NCBI GenBank assembly: GCA_015345905.1 | Contig: JADDTR010000003.1 | Location: 1-64,000 of the forward strand | Direction of reading: 5' to 3' | DNA length: 64,000 nt | Source of the DNA: Aotearoamyces nothofagi | Taxonomy: Eukaryota > Ascomycota > Leotiomycetes > Leotiales > Tympanidaceae | Notes under the pieces: model-generated | What the model was told of the DNA's origin: nothing | Database searches by the model: none | The model's input: only the letters and a program-made list of their open reading frames with translations | In this document: piece by piece, positions 1 to 10,031 of the stretch | How the letters are laid out: each line of letters opens with the position of its first letter | How positions within the stretch are numbered: the stretch's first letter is position 1 | Translations under genes and position numbers: made by a program

Positions 1-74
<74 letters not shown>
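1..74. repeat. Poly-C homopolymer, 74 nt
   Basis: The window opens with an unbroken run of 74 cytosines. Shorter G or C runs occur at 25044-25055, 32617-32627 and 60630-60645, so the genome does carry such tracts, but this one is far longer. It may be a true homopolymer, a contig-edge artefact or gap filler. Confidence 0.9.
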
Positions 75-1549
75 ACGACAGCGACGACCTAGACGACGAC
101 AGCCACGCCAACCATCGCGACAAGAAGAAGACCTCGGTAATTCCAAAACACCAAGCCGGCGAAGCAGCCCCTGGAGTGCACATCCAGACAGGGTTCCGAT
201 ATCCGGGGGGGAGTCGACAGGCACGGTGTCGACGCAGCGTTGTAAGAGAGAGACGCAGCGTCACGAGAGAGAGAGAGAGAAAAGGGGGGGGAATAGCAGC
301 AGCAACGACACGACCTAACCGCCACCCCAACACCAAAAAACGCCAAAAAAACCAAAAAGCAGTCCCTAAAATGCAGCAGCAGCAATCCAGACCGAAGGTT
401 TTTTATTTTTTATTTTTTTTTGGCGACGTCGGATGGGTTGGTATTTTGACTCGAACGACGACAGGGGACTCGGTACGGCGGCGAGGACACAGATGGCGAG
501 CGAGGATCTCGAACGACGACAGAAGCGCGACCCCAGACGCGGCCCCCCGAAAGAAAGAGGAAAGAAAGGGAAAAAAGAGAAAAAGAGAACCGGGCAAGCA
601 AGCAAGCAAGCAAGCAAGGCTCCGTCTCCATCTCCGTCTCTACCGATCTCCGATCCCCAACTGCGTCATCGTTACCTTACCTTTTTAACCTTCTTCTCTT
701 GTCTTGTCTTCTCCTCTCCCTCCATCCCCTCCCCAACCGGCACAATCTCCCACCTCCCACCTCCCACCCTAACCCAGACGGCCTCTGCGGCAGCAGCCCC
801 CGGAGGGAACATTGCAATCCGCAGTCCCCAATCCCGATTCCCACATCCGGCATCGCGATCAAACGAAAAGCAAAGCAAAAAGCAAAAGAAAAGAAAATCC
901 TCGAGAGGCGACATGGGAGATGGGAGAAGAAAGGAAAGAGAAAGAGAAAGAGGGAAAGAGAAGAAAGACAGAATAAGATATATATATATACATCTATCTC
1001 TACATATATACATATCGAGAAGCATAGAGTGACACGGCTCGCACAACGTGGTTGGGTTGGTCGGGGTCCAGATAGAGAAAATCAGATAAAAATATAATAA
1101 AATAGAGCACAAGTCTTGAGAAGAGGGAGTGGTGAGAGAAGCGAGTCGACCAAAAGAGCCATCCATCTCTCCGTCTATGGTATCTCCCCATCTGTGGTAT
1201 CATTAATTCGAAAGAACGAAAAAAAAGAAAGGGGAGGAAGAAAAGAGAGGAAAGAAAAGACAAGTCTTGATCCAGGACAATATAAAGCTCCCTTCACTGA
1301 AATCAGGGGCTTGGACGAAGACCCTTTATTAGCTCTCAACTAATAGTCTAGTACTTTGCTGTAAACATCCCATGGTAAGCAGCAAGACCATACGACGCCT
1401 CATGCCCTGCCTATATTTGCGCCATCTCCGCCATCTCCACCAAGAAACGCCCCGTCTCTCGTATTATCAAATCCCTATGCACAGTTCTTCCATTCCGTCC
1501 CATCTCCACATGCCGTATAACCCATATCAAAAACTAGCTGGCTTTGAGC
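75..1549. other. Low-complexity intergenic region, no gene seen
   Basis: The stretch is made of purine-rich tracts (GAGA, GAAA, AAGG), CAAG repeats near 597-620 and short TA runs near 980-1015. Open frames in it are compositionally biased, overlap each other in several frames and match no family I know. A partial copy of the GC-rich palindromic core seen at 4185, 5260 and 5476 lies near 779-808. The right end is the 3' flank of the CFEM-like gene. Confidence 0.7.
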
Positions 1550-2383
1550 TCATGTCCTCTCTTTAACAACCCATTTCTTCTTCTCGTTCTTGGCTGCCTT
1601 TGCATCCGCAGGTGTGACTCGCATGTCGCTAGCCTCCTTGCTCTTCCCTTTCGCAGTCGCCACGACGCCGTCTCCGTACTTGTATGGTCCCGCACCGGCT
1701 GCCGAGTTCTGGGCCCACGGTAAGGCAGGTGGCCGGAGCTCGTACTGAAGCTCGCGCTTCCTGATGTATCGACGGCGGAGCAGACATGCGCCGATCCATG
1801 CGCCGATAATACCGACGAAAAGGATGACGGCCATTATCACCCACCTCGTATGCGATTGAAGCCTGGGAAAATATCAGTAATCGTCCCTAGAACATTACGA
1901 CTACACGACAAACCAAGTTTTATTGGTTGATTCACTGGAAGATGAATCAGAACCCGAGCTCGAGTCACCAGTCGAGCTAGCTGCATCTGTTCCGGTGGCC
2001 GTCGACCCAGCAGTCTTCGTGCCAGTCGCAGCCGTTGATGTCGACGACGAGTCGCATAGGTTCACAAACCACTCTTGGATATCCGTCAGACCGCTGCTGT
2101 CGCTAGTACACGCGCTGTCGCAGACGCCCGCCGTCGTGGTGTAGAATGGCTGCAGGGTCGAGTAGGCGCAGAAGCAAGATACGGATATCGACGCGTAGGT
2201 CGGCGGTGTACAGGCTCCTTGGGCATCGTAGAGAGGTCCGCAGTCCTGGGCGCAGGTCGGGAGGGTGGAGAAGGGGACAATGTCTGTGGGGAGGGAAGAG
2301 GCAGAGGTCGTGGTCGTTGTCTGAGAGAGGACCGAGAGGGGGAGAGAGAGCGCCACGGCGAGAAACGAGAGAGCCGCACGCAT
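1550..2383 (-). CDS. CFEM-like eight-cysteine surface protein with one membrane span
   Basis: Two exons (2383-1914 and 1862-1550) joined over a 51-bp intron give 260 residues. Residues 1-20 form a clear signal peptide. The ectodomain has eight cysteines spaced C-x3-C-x9-C-x11-C-x1-C-x15-C-x3-C-x17-C, very close to the fungal CFEM pattern. A Ser/Thr/Gly-rich stalk follows, then a single hydrophobic span starting at WVIMAVILF and a basic stop-transfer RRRYIRKRE. The tail is Lys/Glu-rich and presumably cytosolic. Splicing restores the frame as Thr-Trp-Leu-Gln just before the span; unspliced, the first frame stops after KTWFVV. I recognise the overall shape as a conserved Pezizomycotina integral membrane protein. 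CFEM proteins act in haem uptake, adhesion or wall sensing, but this one's role is unknown. It stands alone among low-complexity spacers. Confidence 0.82.
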
Positions 2384-3030
2384 GACTGGTCTTGGCGAGG
2401 CGGACCCCTTCTGGTGGCTGTGGGAGTATGGAAAATCAAGGTCCGAGACGGTCGCGAGGCCCGTATAGTAAACCTGGGTGGGTCGTCGTTGCCAGGCGGT
2501 CCAGAGGCTTCAATCATGAAGGACGAGCAGGGCAGTTACGCTCGAAGCATCAATTGAGCCGTGTCCAGCGGACTCCGGGCCTTCTCCACGCACGGTAAGA
2601 GGGCGACACGGTCGAAGTCCGGGCGGGAGGGTCCTGGGAAGAATGCGTCTTGTCAATAGCGACAGGTCTGCCTTGTGCGCCAGCCAATTGTGCGGTATCC
2701 AAAGCAGTGCGGCTACGGGGCGAGAAGCAGAGCCAGCGACAGAGACGGCAAATATCATTGACGCCGAAGCCGCGAGCGAAACGAGTGTATCTGGGTAGTA
2801 GCAAGGGGAGTGCAGAGGGAGGAGGAAGAGGAGGAGAAGAAAAGAAGGAGGAGAAGAAGAAGAAGAAGAAGAAGATAAGAAGGAGAAGAAGAAGAAGCAG
2901 AGGTGAGGGGGACGTTGGCGTCTGGCGATCCGGCTCGGTTGGATCGGTGGGAACGGGCAGGATTCTGGCATGTAAGACGAGTCACGCCCTGGCCAGCCTG
3001 ACTACGGTGCGTGATTACAGTTGCAGGACC
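2384..3030. other. Intergenic region upstream of the CFEM-like gene
   Basis: This is the presumed promoter side of the minus-strand CFEM-like gene. It includes a GA/AAG-rich tract at about 2818-2900 (polypyrimidine on the other strand). The open frames seen across it consist of Ser, Arg or Glu repeats and I do not accept them as genes. Confidence 0.6.
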
Positions 3031-3345
3031 TAGTTGCGGTACGCTACAGTACCTAATTCCTAATTACAGTGCAGTCCAGCACACTAAAGTACCTAATCTG
3101 GCCAACTTAATCCCTAATTACAGTACAGTCCAGCACACTAAAGTGCCTAATCCCTAATTACAGTACAGTCCAGTTACAGTGCGTAGTTACAGTGCCTGCT
3201 TACACACACTACAGTGCCTAATCTCTAATTCCAGCATAGCACAGTACAGTGCCCAATCCCTAACTAATCCCTAACTACAGCACACTACACTACAGCACCC
3301 AATCCCTAATTCCAGCACAGCACAGCACAGCACAGCACACAGCAC
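3030..3345. repeat. Degenerate minisatellite built on CCTAATCCCTAATTACAG
   Basis: About 300 bp are made of imperfect repeats of roughly 40-65 bp. Each combines CCTAATCCCTAAT, TACAGTACAGTCCAG and CACACTAAAGTGC. The array decays rightwards into (AGCAC)n near 3315-3340. The CCCTAA element resembles half a telomere repeat, but it is always embedded in other sequence, so this is not a telomeric array. Confidence 0.8.
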
Positions 3346-4626
3346 CCTCCGCAGCCCCATCCCCTCCATCCTCCCTCCTCCACCCCCCGATCGCGCCCTC
3401 CATCCGCGATCCCAGCCTCCCTTCCCCCTCCCCCCAAATCTCCCTCGCAATCTCCCTCTCCCGCTCCTCTCACAGACCAGCCGGGCGATCCATGCCGGCA
3501 CTAGGCCCTCCCTGGCGCCGGAGTCCCAATCACGCAGCCGAGCAAGACGAGGCGCTCGTGTTGTGTAGAGCGGAGCTGTGTGTGTGCAGCTGCCGAGAGA
3601 TATATATATATAGAGATATATAGAGATATATATATCAAAACATATAGAAATATATATCAAAAATATATCAAAATATATATCACAATATACAACATCCTCC
3701 AGGCGCATCAAGGGCCTAAGTGCCCTGCCCTGCCCTGCCCGGCCCTGGAATTACGCTTATCGCCAATCCTTATTTCGCCCGCCCCGTCTCCACCCAAACC
3801 CAATACCTTAACGCCCTTAAGGTCAGCGCTGCTGCAGCCCGTCTGCCTGTCTGTCTGCCTCAGGCTAGGACTGCGCGCCGTCACGTTACGGAGCGTTGAA
3901 CCCCGCTAAGAGGGCGCCCGTCGGCTACTAGACCAAGGCCAATGTTTGTCGGGCTCTGAGAGTGGACGGGCTTTTTGTTTTATATATCCCTTGCACGAAA
4001 TGTGCATCATTTGAGAAGATAGCATCTTCTAAGAAAACAGCATCTTCTAAGAAAATAGCATCTTCTAAGAAAACAGCACCGCCCAAAGCACCCAAAGTAT
4101 ACATACATAGCAGTATACCAAACAACTGTACGAACAAAAAGAGCAGAGCCAGTTCCATCCTACAGCCCTGGTTCCAAGCCTCTCGGCCTCCGCGGCAGCG
4201 GCTCCCGGAGGGCCAGCGGAGCGTCTGCAATTGTCTACATAAGCTATAAGAGTAAGAGGGAGAGAGAGAGCTAGATGAGATGGGTAGATGGGATAAGACA
4301 GGATAGAAGAAGGTAAAATAGAAAAAGATAGAATAGGATATAATAGTTTCAGATAGGATAGCTTTGGATATGATAGAATAGGATAGAAGAGGATGGAAGA
4401 GGAATTGGATTTGGCTGACTGACTGACTGACTGACTAGCTAGATGATTGATTGACTGGATAGCTGGCTGGCTGTATACAAGGTCATATATATATAGCATA
4501 ACGAATAGCACAAAGAGACAACAACAGCAACCAAAGACCGTATAAAAGAGCCCCTCTATAAACCCAAGAAGTTCCATACCGACCAAGCCTCCCTCCCACC
4601 CCTCTCCACCTCCCCATCCCAAACCC
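3346..4626. other. Intergenic low-complexity region
   Basis: No gene is supported here. It holds C-rich tracts (3350-3450), AT-rich TATATA/AGATAT stretches (3598-3690), a short TCTAAGAAAA tandem at about 4027-4075, a GATA-rich degenerate tract (4290-4400), a (GACT)n run near 4416-4437 and one copy of the palindromic intergenic repeat (4185-4295). Confidence 0.65.
4185..4295. repeat. Intergenic repeat, copy A (diverged)
   Basis: This copy begins with a GC-rich imperfect palindrome (GGCCTCCG at the left, CGGAGGGCC at the right, 4185-4214). It continues through GTCTGCAATTGTCTAC to a purine-rich GGGTAGATGGGATA end. Copies at 5260-5366 and 5476-5582 match it closely apart from scattered changes and a 4-bp GAGA length difference. 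No open frame, target-site duplication or transposase is visible. Confidence 0.8.
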
Positions 4627-5040
4627 TCAAGCCTCGCTCGCACCCGGGCAATCCACGTCTCCAAACGGCCAGCCAAGCAGGCTCCACGCCTCGCCCCTCT
4701 CCCAGACCGCCACGGCATCGACCTCCGCGCAGCCGAGCCTCAGGCCATTATAGAGATGGGGAAAGAAGGCGTCGCCGCGGCCGCCCGACGGCTGTTGGCT
4801 GCCCTCGGCGTCCTCCCAGCGCAGCACGGCGGCGACGCGCGCGCGCGGGATGCGCAGGATGTAGACGCGCGCGGCGGTCGCGAAGAAGCGCGCCAGCGTC
4901 GCGGGCAGCTGCGCTGCCGTCGAGGCGTGGATGAAGCCGTCGCGGGCGTCGAGTGCGCTGACGGGCAGCGCCGACGGCAGCGGCGACGGCGGCGCCGTCG
5001 GCCCGTGGATCTTGTAGATGTATGTTGGGTTGCTTGCCAT
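4627..5040 (-). CDS. DUF952 family protein
   Basis: A single uninterrupted frame of 137 residues starts MASNPTYIYKI. It has the order of conserved blocks I associate with DUF952: the YIYKI strand, LDARDGFIHASTAAQ, a RFF segment, a hydrophobic strand YILRI, LRWEDAEG, and FPHLYNGL before the C-terminal strand. The length fits the family (about 110-140). No signal peptide or membrane span is visible, so it is probably a soluble cytosolic protein. DUF952 proteins have a small compact fold of unknown biochemical role and are common in bacteria as well as fungi. The gene is strikingly GC-rich, with many GCG/CGC codons, unlike the roughly balanced housekeeping genes to its right, and it sits alone between repeats. 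Confidence 0.85.
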   Translation of the reverse strand: MASNPTYIYKIHGPTAPPSPLPSALPVSALDARDGFIHASTAAQLPATLARFFATAARVYILRIPRARVAAVLRWEDAEGSQQPSGGRGDAFFPHLYNGLRLGCAEVDAVAVWERGEAWSLLGWPFGDVDCPGASEA

Positions 5041-5781
5041 TTATTTGCACAGCGAGTCGAGGCCTGTGGTTGCTTGCGGTGGCTGCGATGCGATGCGAGA
5101 GGGCGGAGGTTGGGTCGGCTGTCGCACAGATCGCGGAGCGGCATCGGACAGGGGAGGATGGGGATGTGGGATTTCATGGGGGATTCTCCCCCAAACCCCC
5201 GGTCCTCGCTGCGCTCGCGAAGGAGATATATATACTACGCCTCCGTCTCGACTCTGGTCGGCCTCCGCGGCAGCGGCTCCCGGAGGGCCAGCGGAGCGTC
5301 TGCAATTGTCTACGTCAGCTACGAGAGTAAGAGGGAGGGAGCTAGATGGGATGGGTAGATGGGATAGGTTNGGATGGGGATGTGGGATTTCATGGGGGAT
5401 TCTCCCCCAAACCCCCGGTCCTCGCTGCGCTCGCGAAGGAGATATATATACTACGCCTCCGTCTCGACTCTGGTCGGCCTCCGCGGCAGCGGCTCCCGGA
5501 GGGCCAGCGGAGCGTCTGCAATTGTCTACGTCAGCTACGAGAGTAAGAGGGAGGGAGCTAGATGGGATGGGTAGATGGGATAGGTTAGGCTAGATAGCTG
5601 GAGAGCAGGGTAGAGTAGGCTTGATACTGAATCGACGTTCTACACTTAACAGTTCTCATATAGTTATAGATAGATAGATATATATATATATATATTTGGA
5701 ACGGTTACAAGCATTTATCTACAGACTGCAGCTAGATATATAAGTTTTTTCCCACGGCCGGGTAGGAAGGATATTACATCA
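5041..5781. other. Intergenic region between DUF952 gene and PEX1, repeat-filled
   Basis: Most of this spacer is the duplicated block described separately. The remainder includes GATAGATAGATA followed by (TA)n at about 5668-5694 and the 3' flank of PEX1. The open frames in it are mirrored by the duplication and are not genes. Confidence 0.65.
5156..5586. repeat. Two identical 215-bp tandem copies separated by one N
   Basis: Bases 5156-5370 and 5372-5586 are the same sequence as far as I can read, and the only ambiguous base of the window (5371) lies between them. Each unit contains a GC-rich hairpin-like segment (GGGGGATTCTCCCCC), a short TATATATA run and the palindromic repeat also seen at 4185. 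Perfect identity flanking a single N suggests an assembly join that failed to merge overlapping ends rather than a biological duplication. Confidence 0.9.
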
Positions 5782-8700
5782 TCACATCAGGCTACTCCGT
5801 CCTCCAACCTCGGTAGGTCCCTGACCGTTGGGCATCTCTCCGTTCCTACCCACTACAAACTCCCTGTAGATTCTCTCCAGCCTGATTCTTTCATCGGGGC
5901 TGATACTAGCCCTGGTCGTAGCCAGACTCTTGATGATATGCTTCCATTCGATTGTCACTTCGTGGTGCTCCTTCTCCTCCTTTTGGCCTGCCTTGTCATT
6001 GCTGAGCTCTCCTCGCCGCGCCAGCTTCTGTTGCTTCTTGGCAAGCTTGATTCCCTCCAGCTTAGCAGCTATGGCAGCACGCTCTGCCAGCTGTTTCGAT
6101 CGGTTGTGCCCGTTTTTCCCACGGGCCTCGATATCCACCTTGTCCTCTTCCTCCCCGAACCGGAACTGGACAAAATCTCGAGATGAAGGATCGCTCCTTC
6201 GGTTCGTTGCAGCTGTGCTGCGCTTGACACTCGCCTGCGAATGGTTTTGATCGCCCAGGACGTCGTGTATGGCTTCCAGATGAGCATTATATACCAATGC
6301 TTGCAAATCAGCTCCAGAATAGCCTTCTGTCCGCCGGGCAATCTCTGGCAGACCACCTTCCGGCCCATCTTGGACTTCGTGGCTTAATTTAAGTTTCTTG
6401 CCCAATGCCCGCAATATGTCGATACGGTCTTCGTTATTGGGCAAATCACAGATAAGAGACTTATCCAAGCGCCCTGGCCGCAGCAATGCAGGATCAATGA
6501 GATCAGGACGTGATGTTGCAGCAAGAACGTAGACACCTGAGAGACCTTCAGCACCGTCCATTTGAGTGAGCAGTTGGTTGACAACTCGGTCCGTTACACC
6601 AGTGGAATCATGTCCACGTTTGGGTGCGATCGAGTCAAATTCATCAAAGAAGAGAACGCACGGTCGTGCAGCCTCGGCACGGTCGAACAGATCTCGTACG
6701 CTCTTCTCGGAGGCGCCGATATATTTGTTAAGAATCTCTGGTCCTTTAACGCTGATGAAATTTAGGCCGCATTCGCCTGCAACGGCGCTTGCTAGTAATG
6801 TTTTTCCACACCCAGGATAGCCGTATAGCAAAAGACCCGACCGGAGCCGTAGAGGACACTGTGCAAATATGGGTGCATAGGTCGTCGGATATTGCAGAGT
6901 CTCGAGCAAAATCTTGCGCGTTTCATGCAGACCTCCGATAGAGTCAAAGGTAGTGGTTGATGTCTGTAGAGTGACATTCCTTAGGGAAGCAGGTGTAAAC
7001 CCTTTCAAGGCACTGTCAAAATCCACCGTGCTGAGCTGTATTGTCGGCGAGTGAGATATCTGAGCCACGGAGCGAATGAGAGCTTCGCTTCGAGCACGAG
7101 AGACGAGAAGGACTAGATCGCCTGGCATGTAACCATCGGTCTGCCCTGCGAGATCTAAGAAATCAACGTCACGGTCAACGACAAAACCATCCGAGGTTCC
7201 TGACGATTGTAGCCGGCTCCTGGAGCTCGATCCGTCCATCCATGCTGCCCCGTCGTCATCTCTTCCGCTGCCATCAGCAGTACTTGGACGGCTATCGACA
7301 TTGCTGGGCACGTTCTCGTGAGCATCCACAACATTGGCCATAACTACCGTCTCCATGACCCTTCTTCTTCCTTCTTTATCAGGCGCCTTGAGACTTACAA
7401 TCTCACGCACCACGTGACCCCCAACAATAATATTATTCAATGCTTCTTTTGCTTGTGCAGTTGCAAGGAGCACGACACCACTATCTTTGCCGCAATATTG
7501 TCTAACTATAGAGCAGACCCCTTCACTGATTTGTCTGCTTCGACCGTTCTCGCCGCCAACCTGCAGTTCTGTCTCGGCTGGACATAACTTATCCAGGTCA
7601 TCGAGTATAACTAGGGATTGGCCGCCAAGCCGCGCACCCCACGCAGCATCCATGAACAGCCGGGTTAGATTCTCCTTGATGGTTGAGATGCGTGTTTCAT
7701 CTGTGACCAATTTACGGCATGAAAAGTATGCCGTGTGGAAAAGGGTTTGATCCTGAAGGCGGTGTGCTAGCAATTGTGCGGCAGAGCTCTTTCCGGCTCC
7801 AAGTGCCCCAGTAAGAAGTACCGACGACATGTGCGATAAATGTGACTGCAATTGAGCAATTAGGGAGTCGATCCCCACAAGAGTTGGGCTTACTCTAGGA
7901 AGAGCCTCCCCAACAATGTTGGCGCCTGAAAGAGGCGGCGGTCGAGGTATAGCACTCTGAACCTCGATACTCAAGTTTCGTTCTGAGCCGATTAACCAGC
8001 TCCAAGGCTGCTTTCCTGAGTCCGATGGCGCAGTTGCTGGATCAAATCGTAATAGGCCACCTTCCCAACCCGGATATCGATTTGAATCTGATGGCATGGC
8101 GAGCACCAGCCCGTCTATAACAGGTCCGTCAAGCAGACCATTCCCGTGTGACTGCTTGCCATAAATGCTTATGATAAGCTTGGCTGCTTCTTCTCGTTCA
8201 GCTTTGGACTCACCGCCAAACTTGATGCCTTCGATCTGTTTGGCTGTACCGGATATAAAAGGGTAAACTTTAAGTTTTTGAATAGCGTTTCTTGATGCTT
8301 GCGGAGGAGCGGCCTCGACCTTGACTATACCGCCAACAATGCCTTCAGAGCCAAAGGAGGCGCACAGTGTCGAAGACAAAGCTATATGTCGGCTATCTGG
8401 TGCATCATCCCATGCTAGTAACCGGGCAACGACTTTCGATGCATGCTTACCAGCTTCACCTCTAGCATCAGTCTCCTGTTGTTGCCGTTGAGGATCCACA
8501 GGTACCTCCAGCCCAGCAGGCTTAACTATAGTAACGCAAACCCAGGTCACTCCGCGTAAGCTTTTGGAAAGCATGATATCTCGATCTACCCATACCACAA
8601 GTTCTTGTATAGTCTCGTCTTCGCCTTCGTCGAACCATTCACTACAGACACGCCGGTCCAGGCTTCTGAAGAACATGGCTGGGCGTGCTTCCGCGTCTCT

Positions 8701-9568
8701 TGAAGACTTCTGACGTACAGTGCTTGCGCCACTTCTGGCACCGGCACTTTTCTTCGAGGTACTTGCGACACTACGATTCTCTCGACCCGAACTTCGCGCA
8801 GACCTTGTCCTTGTTTTGGGTGCCACTATAACCTCTACATCTGGTGCTAATTTCGCAAAAGGAGAGGAAGATGGGGGAGGAGGTACGAGAGAGGTAACTA
8901 TTATGTTCGCAGTCGAGGTAGGAGATAAATGAAGCGTGAGTGGGTGCGGCGAGATGGCAGAGCCGTTGGGAGGGGCATATGTCGGATTGGGCAATGCTCT
9001 TATCTGCGCTAATAGGTTCAACTCGAGAAATGTCGCATGCAGTTCTATAATTTCCCAGTCCGAAGAAGTCAGAGGTTCGATATTGACCGTATGCGCCAAT
9101 GGAGGATCGAGGTGCAGTATTACTGTGACCTTCTGGCCATCGGATAGCCCCATAGTATGCGCGAATGTGGCATCAATCTCTACTAAAGGTACTTCCTGCT
9201 CTTTTCCGGCAGTGCTTCCTCTGGTTCCGCTGATTCCATCTTTGCCGACGATGGGTGAGAGCTTGCGCCTGCTCTGCATACCAGTCCATCCCACATAGAG
9301 TGATTTCGGAGAGGCGGTGCCATTGGTTGTGCTGGTCGCATTTGGTAGAGGGGGTAGCCGGTAAACGAGTTCAACTATGACATTCTGCGCGGGCTTTATT
9401 ATATCAGCAACTATTCAAGTCTTATGGATTGGTACTACTCACAGTATTCACGTTCACAAGTAACGTCTCCAACGCTGCAGGCAGGTTGACAAAGCAGCTC
9501 TTCAAAGGGACCAGAGACAGCTCGGCCTGGGTCGTCTGACCATTGCTTCGTCGTGAAGCCGGCACCAT
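5782..9568 (-). CDS. PEX1: Peroxin-1, AAA-type ATPase of peroxisome biogenesis
   Basis: Two exons (9568-9443 and 9384-5782) with a 58-bp intron give 1242 residues, normal for fungal PEX1. The start MVPASRRSNGQTTQAEL precedes the conserved VPLKSCFVNLP and NVIVELVYRLPPLP blocks of the PEX1 N-domain, then YVGWTGM. The D1 ATPase (around residues 560-700) has GALGAGKS and a LVILDDLD Walker B. The better-conserved D2 has GYPGCGKT near 895, FFDEFDSIAPKRG near 950, and an intact sensor/arginine-finger region including RPDLIDPALLRPGRLD. A basic, Lys/Arg-rich segment lies near the C-terminus. With Pex6 it forms the hexamer that extracts ubiquitinated Pex5 from the peroxisomal membrane. It is transcribed away from MCM7 across a 463-bp shared promoter. 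Confidence 0.97.
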
Positions 9569-10031
9569 TATGGAGGATGCATACCAATTTGTCTTATCAT
9601 TCAGGCATTCGAAGCCTTTTTTGGTAACAAATTCAACAATACAAGCAAATACAAGCAAAGCTTACATCCAAGAACTAGACGTAGCTGTGCCTGTACGCCC
9701 GGCTGGAGTTGAAGCCGAGGCTCGCGCCACACGTGCTTTAGCGGATGATGGGGTTCTCTTCAAGCACTTTACGCGAAATCGCGTTCGTCGCGTCAAGAAG
9801 GCGCTACAGGCTACCGACGCGTCGCAGCATTATCAAACCCAGCCTCATCTAAGGAAGCAATTGCGCGCACCAACCACTCTAACAAAGCCCCGACTTCTCT
9901 TGAAAGTCCCTTTACAAGAACCTCGACATTTACATACACGAAGAACATATTTACGGGCCTCTTATCTTCTTCGGATCCTGCAATTCTACGAATAACGTAC
10001 TTTAACGTCAGGTTAATGGGAATTGCGCAAA
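9569..10031. promoter_or_regulatory. Shared promoter of PEX1 and MCM7
   Basis: This 463-bp spacer separates two head-to-head start codons. It contains ACGCGAAA (9771-9778) and ACGCGT (9817-9822), which match the MBF/E2F-type and MluI cell-cycle box consensus sequences and lie 215-260 bp before the MCM7 start. A CACGTG E-box lies at 9730-9735. The open frame running through the spacer has no family resemblance and is rejected as a gene. Confidence 0.55.

Noticed and set aside
176-1166. Several open frames of 130-200 codons on both strands
   Set aside because: They lie in purine- or pyrimidine-rich DNA, overlap one another in different frames and translate to Arg/Lys/Glu or Leu/Phe/Ser runs without family resemblance.
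3030-3345. Telomeric repeat array
   Set aside because: CCCTAA occurs only inside longer, different units and never as consecutive copies.
5018-5593. 191-codon open frame across the N
   Set aside because: It exists only because the 215-bp repeat is duplicated. Its two halves are the same translation and nothing matches a known family.
9543-9995. 150-codon plus-strand frame between PEX1 and MCM7
   Set aside because: It overlaps the PEX1 start and occupies the promoter of MCM7. The translation has no domain and coding would leave almost no room for regulation.
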